Below, one piece after another: positions 53,938 through 63,294 of a stretch of 64,000 nucleotides of DNA (position 1 is the first letter of the stretch; every line of letters begins with the position of its first letter). Origin of the DNA: Pedobacter nyackensis (GTDB lineage: Bacteria > Bacteroidota > Bacteroidia > Sphingobacteriales > Sphingobacteriaceae); contig NZ_FWYB01000002.1 of assembly GCF_900176505.1 (NCBI RefSeq), forward strand, positions 769,237 through 833,236. Direction: 5' to 3'. The position numbers and the translations under genes were made by a program. Below the pieces are notes generated by a model. That model was not told the DNA's origin. It did no database searches and saw only the letters and a list, made by a program, of their open reading frames with translations.

Positions 53938-55612
53938 CGCCAAGTACATCTACACCCTGTTCAAAAACAATATCTACAGGAATTCCACTTTTGGTTAGCT
54001 TGTCAAGGTCAGACTGTAACTCTGGAGTAATAATGGCTTTTTCACGTAATGTTTTCTCAACGGCAGCTTTATCTCCATTACCCTGAAGCATAATAATCAT
54101 TTTGCTCAATTTATTCATGGCATCTTCGAATTTCACGAAATCGACTTTGTAAGTTCCATTTGCATTTCTGATGAATGCACCATTGTCTTTAAAGAAGTTA
54201 AAGCATTGCATGTTTGCTTTTCCATGCGCACTAGCTGCGCCAAATCTCACTGAGCGAAGAATTCCGGCCATATAAGTCGTATAATACTGCTTGATATCTC
54301 CTTCAAGTTCGCCTTTCTTAAGTAAGCCCGTTACCATATAAAGACCCAAAACGTCGGCCTTTCCTTCTTCTAACCATGAATATTGTTCTTGTAAAGCCTC
54401 TTTAACAAAGCCTTTGCCGTTGATGGTGTTTTTAATACCTAATCCATGTGCCACTTCATGGAACATCACATTGGCAAAGAAAGCATCAAAATTGATGTAT
54501 TGAAGCTGATCTTTGTCGATTAACTCTTTAGCAATCGGCACTAAGATTTTATCAAACTTGGCCTTCATCGCATTCTTTAGTTGTGAGCGTCTGGTCCCCT
54601 TTTTTTGCTGGATGATTTCGTCATTTGGAAGATTTACCGCAATGGTTTTTGATCCGGCATTGCAATCGCCTGCATAGTATACCACATCATAAGCGTTCAG
54701 TTCCGAATCCGTTCCCGGCTTTTCTTTTTTGTATTTGGCATCAACAGGTAAGCCTTGCTGTAACTCAGGTAACATGGCTACATATTTTGCAAGTTTTTTG
54801 CTCCAGGTTTTATCTTTTACCAATACATAAGCCTCATAAGAAGCGCGGGCATTAAATAGCTTGTCCTCATAATTCTCAATTGGGCCAATGATGATGTCTA
54901 TATTGTTAGTCTTCATATCCAGCCAGGCATAATCACTGGCGGTGTAGTTGTCGCTAACCAACGCATCAGCACGTAGGTTGAGGTATTTCTTAAAACCTGC
55001 ATCCTCAGCTAACAAAGCGGCTTGTTTTAACAAGCTGGATGCTTTTTGCAATTCAGTAGCATACAGTACATGATAAGGCACAGACATTAATTTCCCTGCA
55101 CTGTCTTTCTTTATAACAGAATATTGCCCGTTTTTATCTTTTACATCAGAATTTTTCAGGTCCTCTTTGGTCATCCCGGCAGGGTAAAAGCTTGCTGCAT
55201 CAGGTTTTGCTCCGATACCTCCAACAAATGGTTTATCTCCATTTAATCTATCCCAAGGACCATAATTGATCCAGATGAACTCTTTTGTTTTCTCATCTTT
55301 AATAGTGGTTAATAAGCTATCGCGCTGCGGGTAGGCTTGTTTCCAGAACAACTCATCCATAATTTGAGCCGCCTGTATCAATAAAGGCAAGATCTTGCGT
55401 TCATTGATGGTCAGTTCATTGATATTGGTGGTTAATTTTACTTTTTCGTAGATGGCCAGGCGGTCGTTTACGTATGTTTGTAAGCTATCTTCCGCGGAAG
55501 TAGCCTTTTTAGTCTGTTGATTGGAGGTTCCCTGAGGATTGCCGCAAGAAGCGATCCCCATAATAATTGAGCAGCCAGCGATAAAAACTGTTGCTTTGCC
55601 GATGTGTTTCAT
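53930..55612 (-). CDS. M49-like zinc metallopeptidase lipoprotein
   Basis: 560 residues with lipoprotein signal (IMGIASC, Cys about 25). The zinc sites HEVAHGLG and EEGKADVLG match the HExxH/EExxxD arrangement of dipeptidyl-peptidase III relatives, with HExxH where DPP III has HELLGH. Likely envelope-located peptidase; substrate unknown. The frame is open to 55666, but ATG 55612 starts directly at the signal peptide. Confidence 0.87.
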   Translation of the reverse strand: MKHIGKATVFIAGCSIIMGIASCGNPQGTSNQQTKKATSAEDSLQTYVNDRLAIYEKVKLTTNINELTINERKILPLLIQAAQIMDELFWKQAYPQRDSLLTTIKDEKTKEFIWINYGPWDRLNGDKPFVGGIGAKPDAASFYPAGMTKEDLKNSDVKDKNGQYSVIKKDSAGKLMSVPYHVLYATELQKASSLLKQAALLAEDAGFKKYLNLRADALVSDNYTASDYAWLDMKTNNIDIIIGPIENYEDKLFNARASYEAYVLVKDKTWSKKLAKYVAMLPELQQGLPVDAKYKKEKPGTDSELNAYDVVYYAGDCNAGSKTIAVNLPNDEIIQQKKGTRRSQLKNAMKAKFDKILVPIAKELIDKDQLQYINFDAFFANVMFHEVAHGLGIKNTINGKGFVKEALQEQYSWLEEGKADVLGLYMVTGLLKKGELEGDIKQYYTTYMAGILRSVRFGAASAHGKANMQCFNFFKDNGAFIRNANGTYKVDFVKFEDAMNKLSKMIIMLQGNGDKAAVEKTLREKAIITPELQSDLDKLTKSGIPVDIVFEQGVDVLGVK

Positions 55613-55730
55613 ATATCTTTTGTTTTTACAGGTTATGAGGCCGACATGAGGTAGTCCGGGATTCATATATCGAAAAATTTGCGACTAAAATAGTAAAAAA
55701 TAGTAATTTCACACCTTCTATCTACTCAAC

Positions 55731-56570
55731 ATGGTATTACACAGTAAATTTACAAAAATTGTAGCCGTAATTCTCTCCTCATTTTTATTTGTAGCCTGCT
55801 CAACTAACAAGTATGCGGCTACTGAGAAAATATATAAGGGAAAAGCAAAGACCTTTGCTGAAATCATTAAGACAGTGCCACCTCCCGAGCAGCAGATTCC
55901 GCCGCTCGATCCCTCGGTGCCATCCTGGGTGGGATCGGTTAATTTTGGTATCCGTAAGCCCAATTTTGTAATTATACACCATACTGCTCAGAACTCAACA
56001 CAGCAAACCATCAACACCTTTTTGGTAAAAGGGAAAAGTGAGGTCAGCTCGCATTATATTGTGGGAAAGGATGGCGCTGTGGTGCAAATGGTGAATGATT
56101 ACCTGCGTGCAAATCATGCCGGAATAGGTAAATGGGGCAATAATAGTGATCTGAATTCTTCTTCTATAGGTGTTGAATTGGATAATAACGGGATTGATCA
56201 ACCTTTTACTGATGCGCAGATTAAAAGTCTCGTGGTGCTGTTAGATGCTTTAAAGAAGCGTTATAATATTCCGGTGGCCAATTTTATTGGACATGCTGAT
56301 ATTGCTCCGGGAAGAAAAAATGATCCGAGAAATTTTCCATGGAAAGTCTTGGCAAAACAAGGCTTCGGGTTTTGGTATGATGATGTTTTGAATTTGCCTC
56401 CTGATGATTTCAACGCAGAGCTGGCGCTAAGAATCATTGGTTACAATACGAGTGACCTACCCGCGGCTATTGAAGCATTTAAACTACATTTTGTACAAAC
56501 AGACATTAGCAGAGAGCTTACTCCAGCGGATAAGCTGATCCTGTTTAATATTTATAAAAAGTATATGTAA
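55731..56570 (+). CDS. N-acetylmuramoyl-L-alanine amidase (AmiD-like lipoprotein)
   Basis: 279 residues. Lipobox FVACS (Cys near 24). Amidase_2 domain about 80-215 with zinc His in FVIIHHTAQ and GHADIAPGRKNDPRNFPW, followed by a C-terminal peptidoglycan-binding-like segment. It cleaves the bond between MurNAc and L-alanine in envelope peptidoglycan, probably for wall recycling. Divergent from the M49 gene. Confidence 0.93.
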   Translation: MVLHSKFTKIVAVILSSFLFVACSTNKYAATEKIYKGKAKTFAEIIKTVPPPEQQIPPLDPSVPSWVGSVNFGIRKPNFVIIHHTAQNSTQQTINTFLVKGKSEVSSHYIVGKDGAVVQMVNDYLRANHAGIGKWGNNSDLNSSSIGVELDNNGIDQPFTDAQIKSLVVLLDALKKRYNIPVANFIGHADIAPGRKNDPRNFPWKVLAKQGFGFWYDDVLNLPPDDFNAELALRIIGYNTSDLPAAIEAFKLHFVQTDISRELTPADKLILFNIYKKYM

Positions 56571-56571
56571 T

Positions 56572-56599
56572 AAAAAAAGCGCCTTAAGGCGCTTTTTTT
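56572..56599. terminator. Bidirectional terminator between amidase and glnS
   Basis: A seven-A tract, GCGCC, TTAA loop, GGCGC and a seven-T tract form a perfect 12-bp stem with 4-nt loop serving the two convergent genes. Confidence 0.92.
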
Positions 56600-56602
56600 A
56601 TG

Positions 56603-58264
56603 TTATTTGTTTCCTTTAGCCCAGGCATCTTTTAATGACACCGTGCGGTTAAAGATCAGGTGTTCCGGTGTTGAATCTTTATCAAGGCAGTAATAGCCTT
56701 TTCTGATGAACTGGTAGCGCGCATCTTTATCTGCTGTTGCCAGGTAAGGCTCAATATAAGCCTGTTTAATCACCTCGATGCTGTTCGGGTTCAGGTAATC
56801 CTTAAAATCACCTTCTTCGCCATCTGGCGATTCTACAGTGAACAATCGGTCGTACATTCTGATCTCAGCACTTTTCGCATGTTTGGTGCTTACCCAGTGG
56901 ATCGTTCCTTTTACGTTGATGCCACTAGTATCTTCACCACTTTTAGATTCAGGGATATAGGTACAGCGTATTTCAGTTACATTTCCATCTGCGTCTTTTA
57001 CGAAATCTTCGCATTTAACAATGTAAGCATGTTTAAGTCTCACCATTGCTCCAGGAGCCAGTCTGAACCATTTTTTTGCAGGTTCTTCCATGAAATCTTC
57101 ACGCTCAATCCATAATTCGTTGCTAAAAGGGATTTCTCTGTTTCCACCTTTATCTTCAGCTTCAGGATTGTTTTCGCCGATTAATATTTCTTCTTGTCCT
57201 TCCGGATAATTGGTAATTACCAGTTTTATCGGATCTAAAACAGCCATCACACGGTTAGCGGTTTTATTAAGGTGCTCGCGTACACAGAATTCCAGTAAGC
57301 TAAGCTCAATCAGGTTTTCTCTTTTGGCAATACCAATTCTTTCGCAAAACTCACGGATACTTTCAGGCGTGTAACCACGTCTTCTCAATCCACTTATTGT
57401 TGGCATTCTTGGATCATCCCATCCACTTACCACACCTTCATTAACCAGTTGCAGCAATTTACGCTTGCTCATTACTGTATAAGAAAGGTTTAAACGGGCA
57501 AATTCATATTGTTTTGAAGGATAGATCTCCAGCTTTTCAATGCACCAGTCGTACAATTCTCTATGAGAAACATATTCAAGTGTACAGATAGAGTGCGTAA
57601 TGCTTTCTATACTGTCGCTTTGGCCATGTGCAAAATCATACATTGGGTAAATGCACCATTTATTCCCTGTACGGTGATGTTCTGCATGTTTGATACGATA
57701 TATAACCGGGTCGCGCATAATCATGTTCGGACTGGCCATATCTATTTTAGCTCTCAAGGTGCAGGCGCCATCCTCAAATTCACCATTTTTCATGCGTGTA
57801 AACAGATCCAGGTTTTCCTCGATGCTGCGGCTGCGGTATGGGCTATCTTTGCCCGGTTCTGTTGGCGTGCCTTTTAAAGCGGCAATTTCTTCAGCGGTAC
57901 TATGGTCAACGTAAGCCAGACCTTTTTCAATCAATTTAACAGCGTATCCGTAAAGCGTGTCAAAATAATCGGAAGTATATAGTTCGTTTTTCCATTCAAA
58001 GCCAAGCCATTTAATATCGGCCTGCTGACTGTCAACATATTCAGTTTTCTCGGTTACAGGGTTGGTATCATCAAACCTCAGGTTTGTATAGCCTCCGTAT
58101 TTTTTTGTTAAACCAAAGTTTAAACAAATAGCTTTGGCATGACCAATGTGTAAATACCCATTAGGTTCAGGTGGAAAACGGGTAATCAACGTTTTGTATT
58201 TTCCGCTATTTAAATCGTTCTCAATGATCTCTTCAATAAAGTTCAATGATCTTTCCTCACTCAT
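56603..58264 (-). CDS. glnS: Glutamine-tRNA ligase
   Basis: Charges tRNA-Gln directly. It has 553 residues, close to the E. coli length. HIGH motif in [20 protein letters not shown]-like VMSKRKL, and the class I beta-barrel anticodon domains in the C-terminal third. Its presence with gltX implies no need for the Glu-tRNA(Gln) amidation route for this tRNA. Confidence 0.97.
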   Translation of the reverse strand: MSEERSLNFIEEIIENDLNSGKYKTLITRFPPEPNGYLHIGHAKAICLNFGLTKKYGGYTNLRFDDTNPVTEKTEYVDSQQADIKWLGFEWKNELYTSDYFDTLYGYAVKLIEKGLAYVDHSTAEEIAALKGTPTEPGKDSPYRSRSIEENLDLFTRMKNGEFEDGACTLRAKIDMASPNMIMRDPVIYRIKHAEHHRTGNKWCIYPMYDFAHGQSDSIESITHSICTLEYVSHRELYDWCIEKLEIYPSKQYEFARLNLSYTVMSKRKLLQLVNEGVVSGWDDPRMPTISGLRRRGYTPESIREFCERIGIAKRENLIELSLLEFCVREHLNKTANRVMAVLDPIKLVITNYPEGQEEILIGENNPEAEDKGGNREIPFSNELWIEREDFMEEPAKKWFRLAPGAMVRLKHAYIVKCEDFVKDADGNVTEIRCTYIPESKSGEDTSGINVKGTIHWVSTKHAKSAEIRMYDRLFTVESPDGEEGDFKDYLNPNSIEVIKQAYIEPYLATADKDARYQFIRKGYYCLDKDSTPEHLIFNRTVSLKDAWAKGNK

Positions 58265-58344
58265 ATCAGCTGTAAATTTTCGGTCAAAGTTAACATAAAA
58301 CGGCTAATTTAGTTACATTTACAACCTACTTATTAGCATAAAAT

Positions 58345-58764
58345 ATGAGCAATGCATTAAAAAGGCCTATCCGGGTTTTAGTGGCCAAGGTTGGATTAGA
58401 TGGCCATGATCGTGGTGCAAAAGTAATCGCTACTTCTTTAAGGGATGCTGGTATGGAAGTGATCTATACCGGATTGCGCCAAACGCCTGAAATGGTGGTG
58501 AATGCAGCCTTACAAGAGGATGTGGATGCAATAGGCGTTTCCATTTTATCGGGGGCACATATGACCGTTTTTCCTAAGATTGTTGAGATCATGAAGCAAA
58601 AGGACCTGACCAATGTTTTGCTTACCGGCGGTGGAATTATCCCGGAAGGAGATATGGACAAGTTGAAGCAAATTGGGGTCGGCGAATTATTTGCCCCAGG
58701 CACAACCATGGAAACAATTGTAAACTATATTAAAGGCTGGGTTACTGAAAACCGTAATTTTTAA
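58345..58764 (+). CDS. Stand-alone cobalamin-binding domain (methylmalonyl-CoA mutase C-terminal type)
   Basis: 139 residues. B12-binding motif D19-G-H21-DRG24 (DxHxxG), then [12 protein letters not shown] and [13 protein letters not shown], as in the mutase B12 domain. In some bacteria the mutase domain is encoded separately; no catalytic mutase subunit is in the window. A crotonase gene follows after three bases. Confidence 0.9.
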   Translation: MSNALKRPIRVLVAKVGLDGHDRGAKVIATSLRDAGMEVIYTGLRQTPEMVVNAALQEDVDAIGVSILSGAHMTVFPKIVEIMKQKDLTNVLLTGGGIIPEGDMDKLKQIGVGELFAPGTTMETIVNYIKGWVTENRNF

Positions 58765-58767
58765 ATC

Positions 58768-59550
58768 ATGACTTATCAAAACATCTTATCAGAATTAAAA
58801 GAGCAGATTTTATATGTGACCATTAACAGGGAGCAAAAACTGAACGCTTTAAATAAAGAAACGCTAAATGAACTGGCTGATGTAATTGCATTTGCCTCAA
58901 GTGCAGATGAAGTAAGAGGTGTTCTTTTAACCGGAGCAGGCGAAAAGGCCTTTGTAGCAGGTGCAGATATTTCTGAGTTCTCGGATTATACGGGAGTGCA
59001 GGGCGAAGAATTGGCCAGGATAGGACAGGAACGTGTTTTTGATGCTATAGAAAGATGCCCTAAGCCCTTTGTTGCGGCCATCAATGGTTTTGCTTTAGGA
59101 GGTGGACTGGAGCTTGCTATGGCTTGTCATATCCGCGTGGCGTCAGACACTTCTAAGTTAGGTTTGCCGGAAGTTTCACTGGGCTTAATCCCGGGATACG
59201 GCGGTACACAACGGTTAACGCAACTGGTAGGTAAGGGAAGAGCAATTGAGCTGATTGCTACAGCAGACATGATTCCTGCCACTCAGGCTGAAAAAATCGG
59301 ATTGGTGAATCATGTTGTTCCTCAGGCTGAACTGATTGCGAAAGCAGAAGAGTTATTGAACAAGATTAAACTACGTGCTCCATTGGCGATTGCTGCTGCA
59401 ATAAAAGCTGTCAATTCAGCACTTGCCTTTGATGAAAACGGTTTTGAAACCGAAATAAAAGAATTTGGTAAGTGTTTCAATACACTTGATTTTAAAGAAG
59501 GGACCAGTGCTTTTTTAGAGAAGAGAAAACCTACTTTCTCCGGGAAATAG
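58768..59550 (+). CDS. Enoyl-CoA hydratase/isomerase family protein
   Basis: 260 residues of the crotonase fold: oxyanion-hole segments AFVAGADISEF and NGFALGGGLELAMAC, catalytic-type Glu residues in GLPEVSLGLIPGYGGTQRL. Hydrates or isomerises enoyl-CoA in fatty-acid or related breakdown. Three bases from the B12-domain gene, so co-transcribed. A hairpin arm lies inside its last codons. Confidence 0.92.
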   Translation: MTYQNILSELKEQILYVTINREQKLNALNKETLNELADVIAFASSADEVRGVLLTGAGEKAFVAGADISEFSDYTGVQGEELARIGQERVFDAIERCPKPFVAAINGFALGGGLELAMACHIRVASDTSKLGLPEVSLGLIPGYGGTQRLTQLVGKGRAIELIATADMIPATQAEKIGLVNHVVPQAELIAKAEELLNKIKLRAPLAIAAAIKAVNSALAFDENGFETEIKEFGKCFNTLDFKEGTSAFLEKRKPTFSGK

Positions 59551-59577
59551 TTGTTTAAAACGTTTAAAGTAGGTTTT
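59526..59577 (+). terminator. Terminator whose left arm is in the crotonase coding end
   Basis: AAAACCTACTTT (59526-59537, codons near the C-terminus) pairs perfectly with AAAGTAGGTTTT (59566-59577). The loop contains the stop codon; TTTTT follows. Confidence 0.65.
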
Positions 59578-59711
59578 TGGATCTCTTTTTTATGGTTTCC
59601 TCGGTATGGCCATATGTTTGGGGAGCGAATGTTCTTGCAAAAAGTGTAGAGAATATTTCCCAAAGCAACGAAAACTAGCTATATTTATCTCAGTGTTATT
59701 CGGAAATACCT

Positions 59712-61112
59712 ATGAGAAAAATATTAATTGTTGATGATGAAATAAACATTGGGATACTGTTATCCAAATTTTTAACACGTAATTCATTTAGTGTATCGAC
59801 AGCTACAAGCGGTGTTTCAGCGATGGAATATCTGTCTAAGGAGTACTATGATTTAGTTTTGTGCGATTACCGTTTGGAAGATACCGACGGTAAGGAGATG
59901 CTCATTAAAATCAAGGAAAAATATCCCAGAACAGGAGTTATCATTATAACTGGATATTCTGATATTAAGCTAGCTGTGGAGTTGATTAAGCTTGGTGCTT
60001 ATGATTATATCACTAAACCGCTATATCCCGATGAGATTCTAAACACGATTAATAAATCGATAGAAACACAGATCGCGCTTAATGCTGGTCCTACGGCGGA
60101 AGCTTCAGAAGCACCGAAGCAGAGGCCTCAAAAGCAGGTTTACAATCAGGCAGATAACTTTGTTGCCGGCCAAAGTAATGCATCTAAACAATTGTTAAAA
60201 CAGATCCAGTTGGTGGCGCCAACTTCCTACAGTGTAATTTTAACAGGGGAGAGTGGTACAGGAAAGGAATCTGTTGCTAAAGCAATCCATTTAAACAGTC
60301 CGAGGAAGGATAATCCTTTTGTAGCTATGGATTGTGGCTCTTTAACTAAAGAGTTGGCAGGTAGTGAGTTTTTTGGACACGAAAAGGGATCTTTTACAGG
60401 AGCGTTGTATACTAAAATTGGGCATTTTGAGATGGCTAATGGCGGTACGCTTTTCCTGGATGAGGTAGGGAATCTTTCTTACGATATTCAGGCAGCCCTG
60501 TTAAGAACCGTTCAGGAACGTAAGATCAAAAGGATAGGAAGCACAAAAGAAATCGATCTGGATGTGCGTATCATCGTGGCGACAAACGAGAATCTGGGTA
60601 ATGCCATTCAGAAAGGTAAGTTCAGAGAAGATTTATACCACCGTTTTAACGAGTTTTCTATAGATCTTCCGCCGTTGAGTCAGCGTGGAAGAGATATCCT
60701 GATTTTTGCAAATACCTTCCTTGAGGTAGCCAATCAGGAACTTGGTCGTAGTGTGCAGGGCTTTTCACAAGAGGTTGAAGAGTGCTTTTTAACGTACAAC
60801 TGGCCAGGTAATGTAAGGGAGTTGAAAAATGTGATCAGGAGGGCTACTTTGTTAACTGAATCTCAGGAAATTCAACTTAAGGCACTTCCTTTAGAAATTT
60901 CGACCTATGCAAAGGCGAATGCGATTGAGACGACCATGTCGCGCACAGAGCGTCCCAGGGACTTAAAAAATGCAGCATTGGAAGCTGAGTATGAGGCTAT
61001 TTTAAAAGTGTTAAGAGAGGTTAATTTCAATAAAACCAAGGCGGCTAAAATTCTGAACATAGACAGGAAGACACTTTACAATAAAATGAGAGCTATTAAT
61101 CTGGATAAATAA
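59712..61112 (+). CDS. Sigma-54-dependent response regulator (AtoC/ZraR type)
   Basis: 466 residues: receiver (about 1-120, acceptor Asp in LVLCDYRLEDTDG), linker, AAA+ domain (about 155-390; Walker A GESGTGKE, the sigma-54 contact loop as GSFTGA where GAFTGA is usual, Walker B FLDEV) and a C-terminal Fis-like HTH (about 425-466; KTKAAKILNIDRKTLYNK). It activates RpoN promoters. No kinase is adjacent. The downstream small envelope genes may be its targets or co-transcribed. Confidence 0.95.
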   Translation: MRKILIVDDEINIGILLSKFLTRNSFSVSTATSGVSAMEYLSKEYYDLVLCDYRLEDTDGKEMLIKIKEKYPRTGVIIITGYSDIKLAVELIKLGAYDYITKPLYPDEILNTINKSIETQIALNAGPTAEASEAPKQRPQKQVYNQADNFVAGQSNASKQLLKQIQLVAPTSYSVILTGESGTGKESVAKAIHLNSPRKDNPFVAMDCGSLTKELAGSEFFGHEKGSFTGALYTKIGHFEMANGGTLFLDEVGNLSYDIQAALLRTVQERKIKRIGSTKEIDLDVRIIVATNENLGNAIQKGKFREDLYHRFNEFSIDLPPLSQRGRDILIFANTFLEVANQELGRSVQGFSQEVEECFLTYNWPGNVRELKNVIRRATLLTESQEIQLKALPLEISTYAKANAIETTMSRTERPRDLKNAALEAEYEAILKVLREVNFNKTKAAKILNIDRKTLYNKMRAINLDK

Positions 61113-61323
61113 CAAAAAAACTGGCTTAGTTATTGGTGTACTTTTATTAGGAATATCAGGATCGATTTTGATCCGCTTTTGTGTCCTATATTGTCAATTA
61201 AAATATACGAAACAAGTTCAATCACTTCGAAAAGATCGGAAAGAATTAAAACAATTTCTGACCCGAAAGGTTGTAATTATAGCATTCCGGAGAATTAATG
61301 TATCGTTAACCATAAAAATTTAA
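61105..61323 (+). CDS. Possible small membrane protein without a canonical start
   Basis: An open frame of 72 sense codons with no ATG, GTG or TTG ahead of its conserved-looking part; ATA at 61105 (followed by Asn-Asn-Lys-Lys) would be the natural start position. The product has a basic N-terminus, one hydrophobic segment (about 7-25, TGLVIGVLLLGISGSIL) and a basic helical tail. It overlaps the regulator by eight bases and ends six bases before the YtxH start. A lost start codon, an unusual start, or chance are all possible. Confidence 0.3.
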   Translation: MNNKKTGLVIGVLLLGISGSILIRFCVLYCQLKYTKQVQSLRKDRKELKQFLTRKVVIIAFRRINVSLTIKI

Positions 61324-61328
61324 ATGTT

Positions 61329-61598
61329 ATGAATGATAATTCAAAAGTGTTAGTTGGACTATTGGTTGGATTGGCTGCTGGTGCCGCATTGGGTATGCTG
61401 TTTGCTCCGGAAAAAGGAACCGAAACCAGAGACAGATTGAGTCAGTCTTTGAAAGATCTTGGTGATTCTATTAAGGATAAAGCCGCAGATGAGATCAATA
61501 ACCTCAGTAATTTGAAGGATAAAGTTGTTTCCTCTGTTAAAACTAAGCTTCGTCAATCTGAAGAAGAATTTGTTGATGACGATTTGGAGCACGCCTAA
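61329..61598 (+). CDS. YtxH domain envelope protein
   Basis: 89 residues. N-terminal hydrophobic, Gly/Ala-rich segment (about 7-28, LVGLAAGAALGMLFAPEKG, the YtxH hallmark), then an amphipathic charged helix. Function unknown; YtxH proteins are often stress-linked. Confidence 0.9.
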   Translation: MNDNSKVLVGLLVGLAAGAALGMLFAPEKGTETRDRLSQSLKDLGDSIKDKAADEINNLSNLKDKVVSSVKTKLRQSEEEFVDDDLEHA

Positions 61599-61620
61599 AA
61601 ATAGCTAAAACCCTATCATC

Positions 61621-62004
61621 ATGCAGGAAGATAAAGAAAAAAGTATTGAAGGCTTATTTGAAGATGCCAAAGATTACATAGATACGCGGGTAGAGTATAC
61701 CAGGCTGTATCTTGTAGAGAAGGTATCTAAAATATTTGCCGATGTAGTAACTAACGCAGTTGTTATCATTTGCTTTATTTTAGCTTTTCTGTTTGGTACG
61801 TTTACTTTAGCCCTCTTTTTATCAGATGTTTTGGGCAGTTACGCCCGCGGTTTTGGCTGTGTAGCCCTTATCTATCTCCTGTTGGCGCTCATTGTATATT
61901 TTGCTAAGGAAAAATATATTGAGAAGGCTATCATCAACTTTACCATCAAGAATTATTTTAATAAACTGGCTGACAAGGATGAAGAAGACGAGCAGAAGAT
62001 ATAA
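61621..62004 (+). CDS. Holin-superfamily/YqjE-like membrane protein
   Basis: 127 residues with two hydrophobic segments (about 45-70 and 75-98), and acidic termini. Fits the small DUF1469/phage-holin-III-like family common in non-phage contexts. Located 22 bases after the YtxH gene, so probably co-transcribed and envelope-related rather than viral. Confidence 0.8.
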   Translation: MQEDKEKSIEGLFEDAKDYIDTRVEYTRLYLVEKVSKIFADVVTNAVVIICFILAFLFGTFTLALFLSDVLGSYARGFGCVALIYLLLALIVYFAKEKYIEKAIINFTIKNYFNKLADKDEEDEQKI

Positions 62005-62431
62005 CATCAATAACCTGGAAGAACTACACGCTATGGTGTCCAGTTTAAAAGCCGAGCATGAGCTTAAAGGAGATTTGTTGCTTAACGATACTAAGAGCTA
62101 TTTTAAGCAGTTTACGATAGGTGGGATGATCAAGAAGTACGCTTCATCATCCTCTCTTCTTAAACTCGATGATAAGCTGAATATCAGCAGCGGCATCATG
62201 TCGATGGTATTGCCCTTTTTAATGAACACTACTTTATTCAGAGGGTCTGGATTTTTAACTAAAACATTGGTTGGTCTGGCTTCGAACAAAGTTGGCAAAA
62301 CATTAGATGCTGAGCATTTGTCGGCTATTTTTAATGCTGTGAAATCATGGTTTAGCAGTTCTACAAAGAAAACTGAAAAGACACCACAATATGTGGATTA
62401 CGGGATTCCTCCCGATAGTGAAACTTATTAG
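61979..62431 (+). CDS. Hypothetical protein, small
   Basis: 150 residues; no family recognised. Overlaps the previous gene by 26 bases in another frame. Has a moderately hydrophobic central stretch (SSGIMSMVLPFLMNTTLF) and a Ser/Lys tail. Third member of the YtxH/holin-like row. An in-frame ATG at 62033 is an alternative start. Confidence 0.6.
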   Translation: MKKTSRRYNINNLEELHAMVSSLKAEHELKGDLLLNDTKSYFKQFTIGGMIKKYASSSSLLKLDDKLNISSGIMSMVLPFLMNTTLFRGSGFLTKTLVGLASNKVGKTLDAEHLSAIFNAVKSWFSSSTKKTEKTPQYVDYGIPPDSETY

Positions 62432-62433
62432 TT

Positions 62434-62470
62434 AAAAAACTTCCGGTAACGCACCGGAAGTTTTTTTTTT
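62434..62470 (+). terminator. Terminator of the small envelope gene row
   Basis: AAAAAACTTCCGGT pairs with ACCGGAAGTTTTTT around AACGC, with ten T's after it: a strong Rho-independent terminator. Confidence 0.92.
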
Positions 62471-62621
62471 GCTCTATTTTTAGGTCTGATAGTGAATCTT
62501 GAGTCTGGCTTTAGAGGGTTACAGTTGTCGAGGCCTTGGCACCAAAGGGGGATGCTATCGTTGAACTTAATTCTTTAACGGATTTGTGGTTAATACAGAT
62601 GAGTTTGTGGATATTCGTGAT

Positions 62622-63161
62622 ATGGGCTCAACAAAGGACATTCTTCCTGAGGAATTGGTAATTGGTAAGATCTATTTGATCAGAGGACAGAAAGTGATGC
62701 TGGACAGAGATCTTGCAGAGCTATACGGTGTTAAAGCTATACGTTTAAGGGAGCAGGTAAAGCGGAATAAGGAAAGATTTCCTGATAACTTTGTGGTGCA
62801 ACTGACCGAGGAGGAGGTCGAAAACATGGTATCGCAAAATGCGATACCATCGAAACAGGCACTGGGAGGGGCTTTACCCTATGCTTTCACAGAGCATGGG
62901 GTGCTTATGCTGTCGAATGTACTGAAAAGTGAAAAAGCAATACAAATGAGCATTCGTATCATAGAGATTTTTGTGAAATTAAGAGAGGTGGTACTGTTGC
63001 ATAAAGATGTATCACTGCTCGTTGAACATGTGGAGCGAAGGCTGATCAAGCAGGATGAAAAGATAGAGGTCCTCTTTGCATATTTGAGTAAGTTCATTGA
63101 AAAGGAAGATGTTCCACGCAAGGAAATAGGTTTTAAGCGTAGAGGGAGCGCGGATAATTAA
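62622..63161 (+). CDS. ORF6N domain protein
   Basis: 179 residues. N-terminal ORF6N domain (about 12-105) with IYLIRGQKVMLDRDLAELYGV, RFPDNFVVQLTEEE and PYAFTEHGVLMLSNVL, then a helical tail. ORF6N domains are thought to bind DNA and occur in phages and in bacterial genomes. Start uncertain: ATG 62622 is taken; GTG 62586 is in frame upstream. No phage genes surround it. Confidence 0.85.
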   Translation: MGSTKDILPEELVIGKIYLIRGQKVMLDRDLAELYGVKAIRLREQVKRNKERFPDNFVVQLTEEEVENMVSQNAIPSKQALGGALPYAFTEHGVLMLSNVLKSEKAIQMSIRIIEIFVKLREVVLLHKDVSLLVEHVERRLIKQDEKIEVLFAYLSKFIEKEDVPRKEIGFKRRGSADN

Positions 63162-63240
63162 TTGTGGAGGACAAAAGGACGGTTTCAAAAGAGAGGAGGA
63201 GGAAAGTTTAATAGTCGAAAGATCAATGTTGTTATCAACC

Positions 63241-63270
63241 AAAAAAGCCAGACATTATGCCTGGCTTTTT
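63241..63270. terminator. Bidirectional terminator between ORF6N gene and aspS
   Basis: AAAAAAGCCAG and CTGGCTTTTT pair, with inner CAT/ATG pairing; A and T tracts flank both sides of the hairpin between convergent genes. Confidence 0.8.
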
Positions 63271-63294
63271 GCTTTCTATATCTTAAAACTAAGA

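Noticed and set aside
61621..62004. Prophage holin
   Set aside because: Holin-like membrane proteins of this size are common outside phages, and there is no endolysin or phage structural gene near.
62536..62556. TTGGCAC followed by GC as a sigma-54 -24/-12 promoter before the ORF6N gene
   Set aside because: The GG and GC elements are 14 bases apart rather than the required 10.
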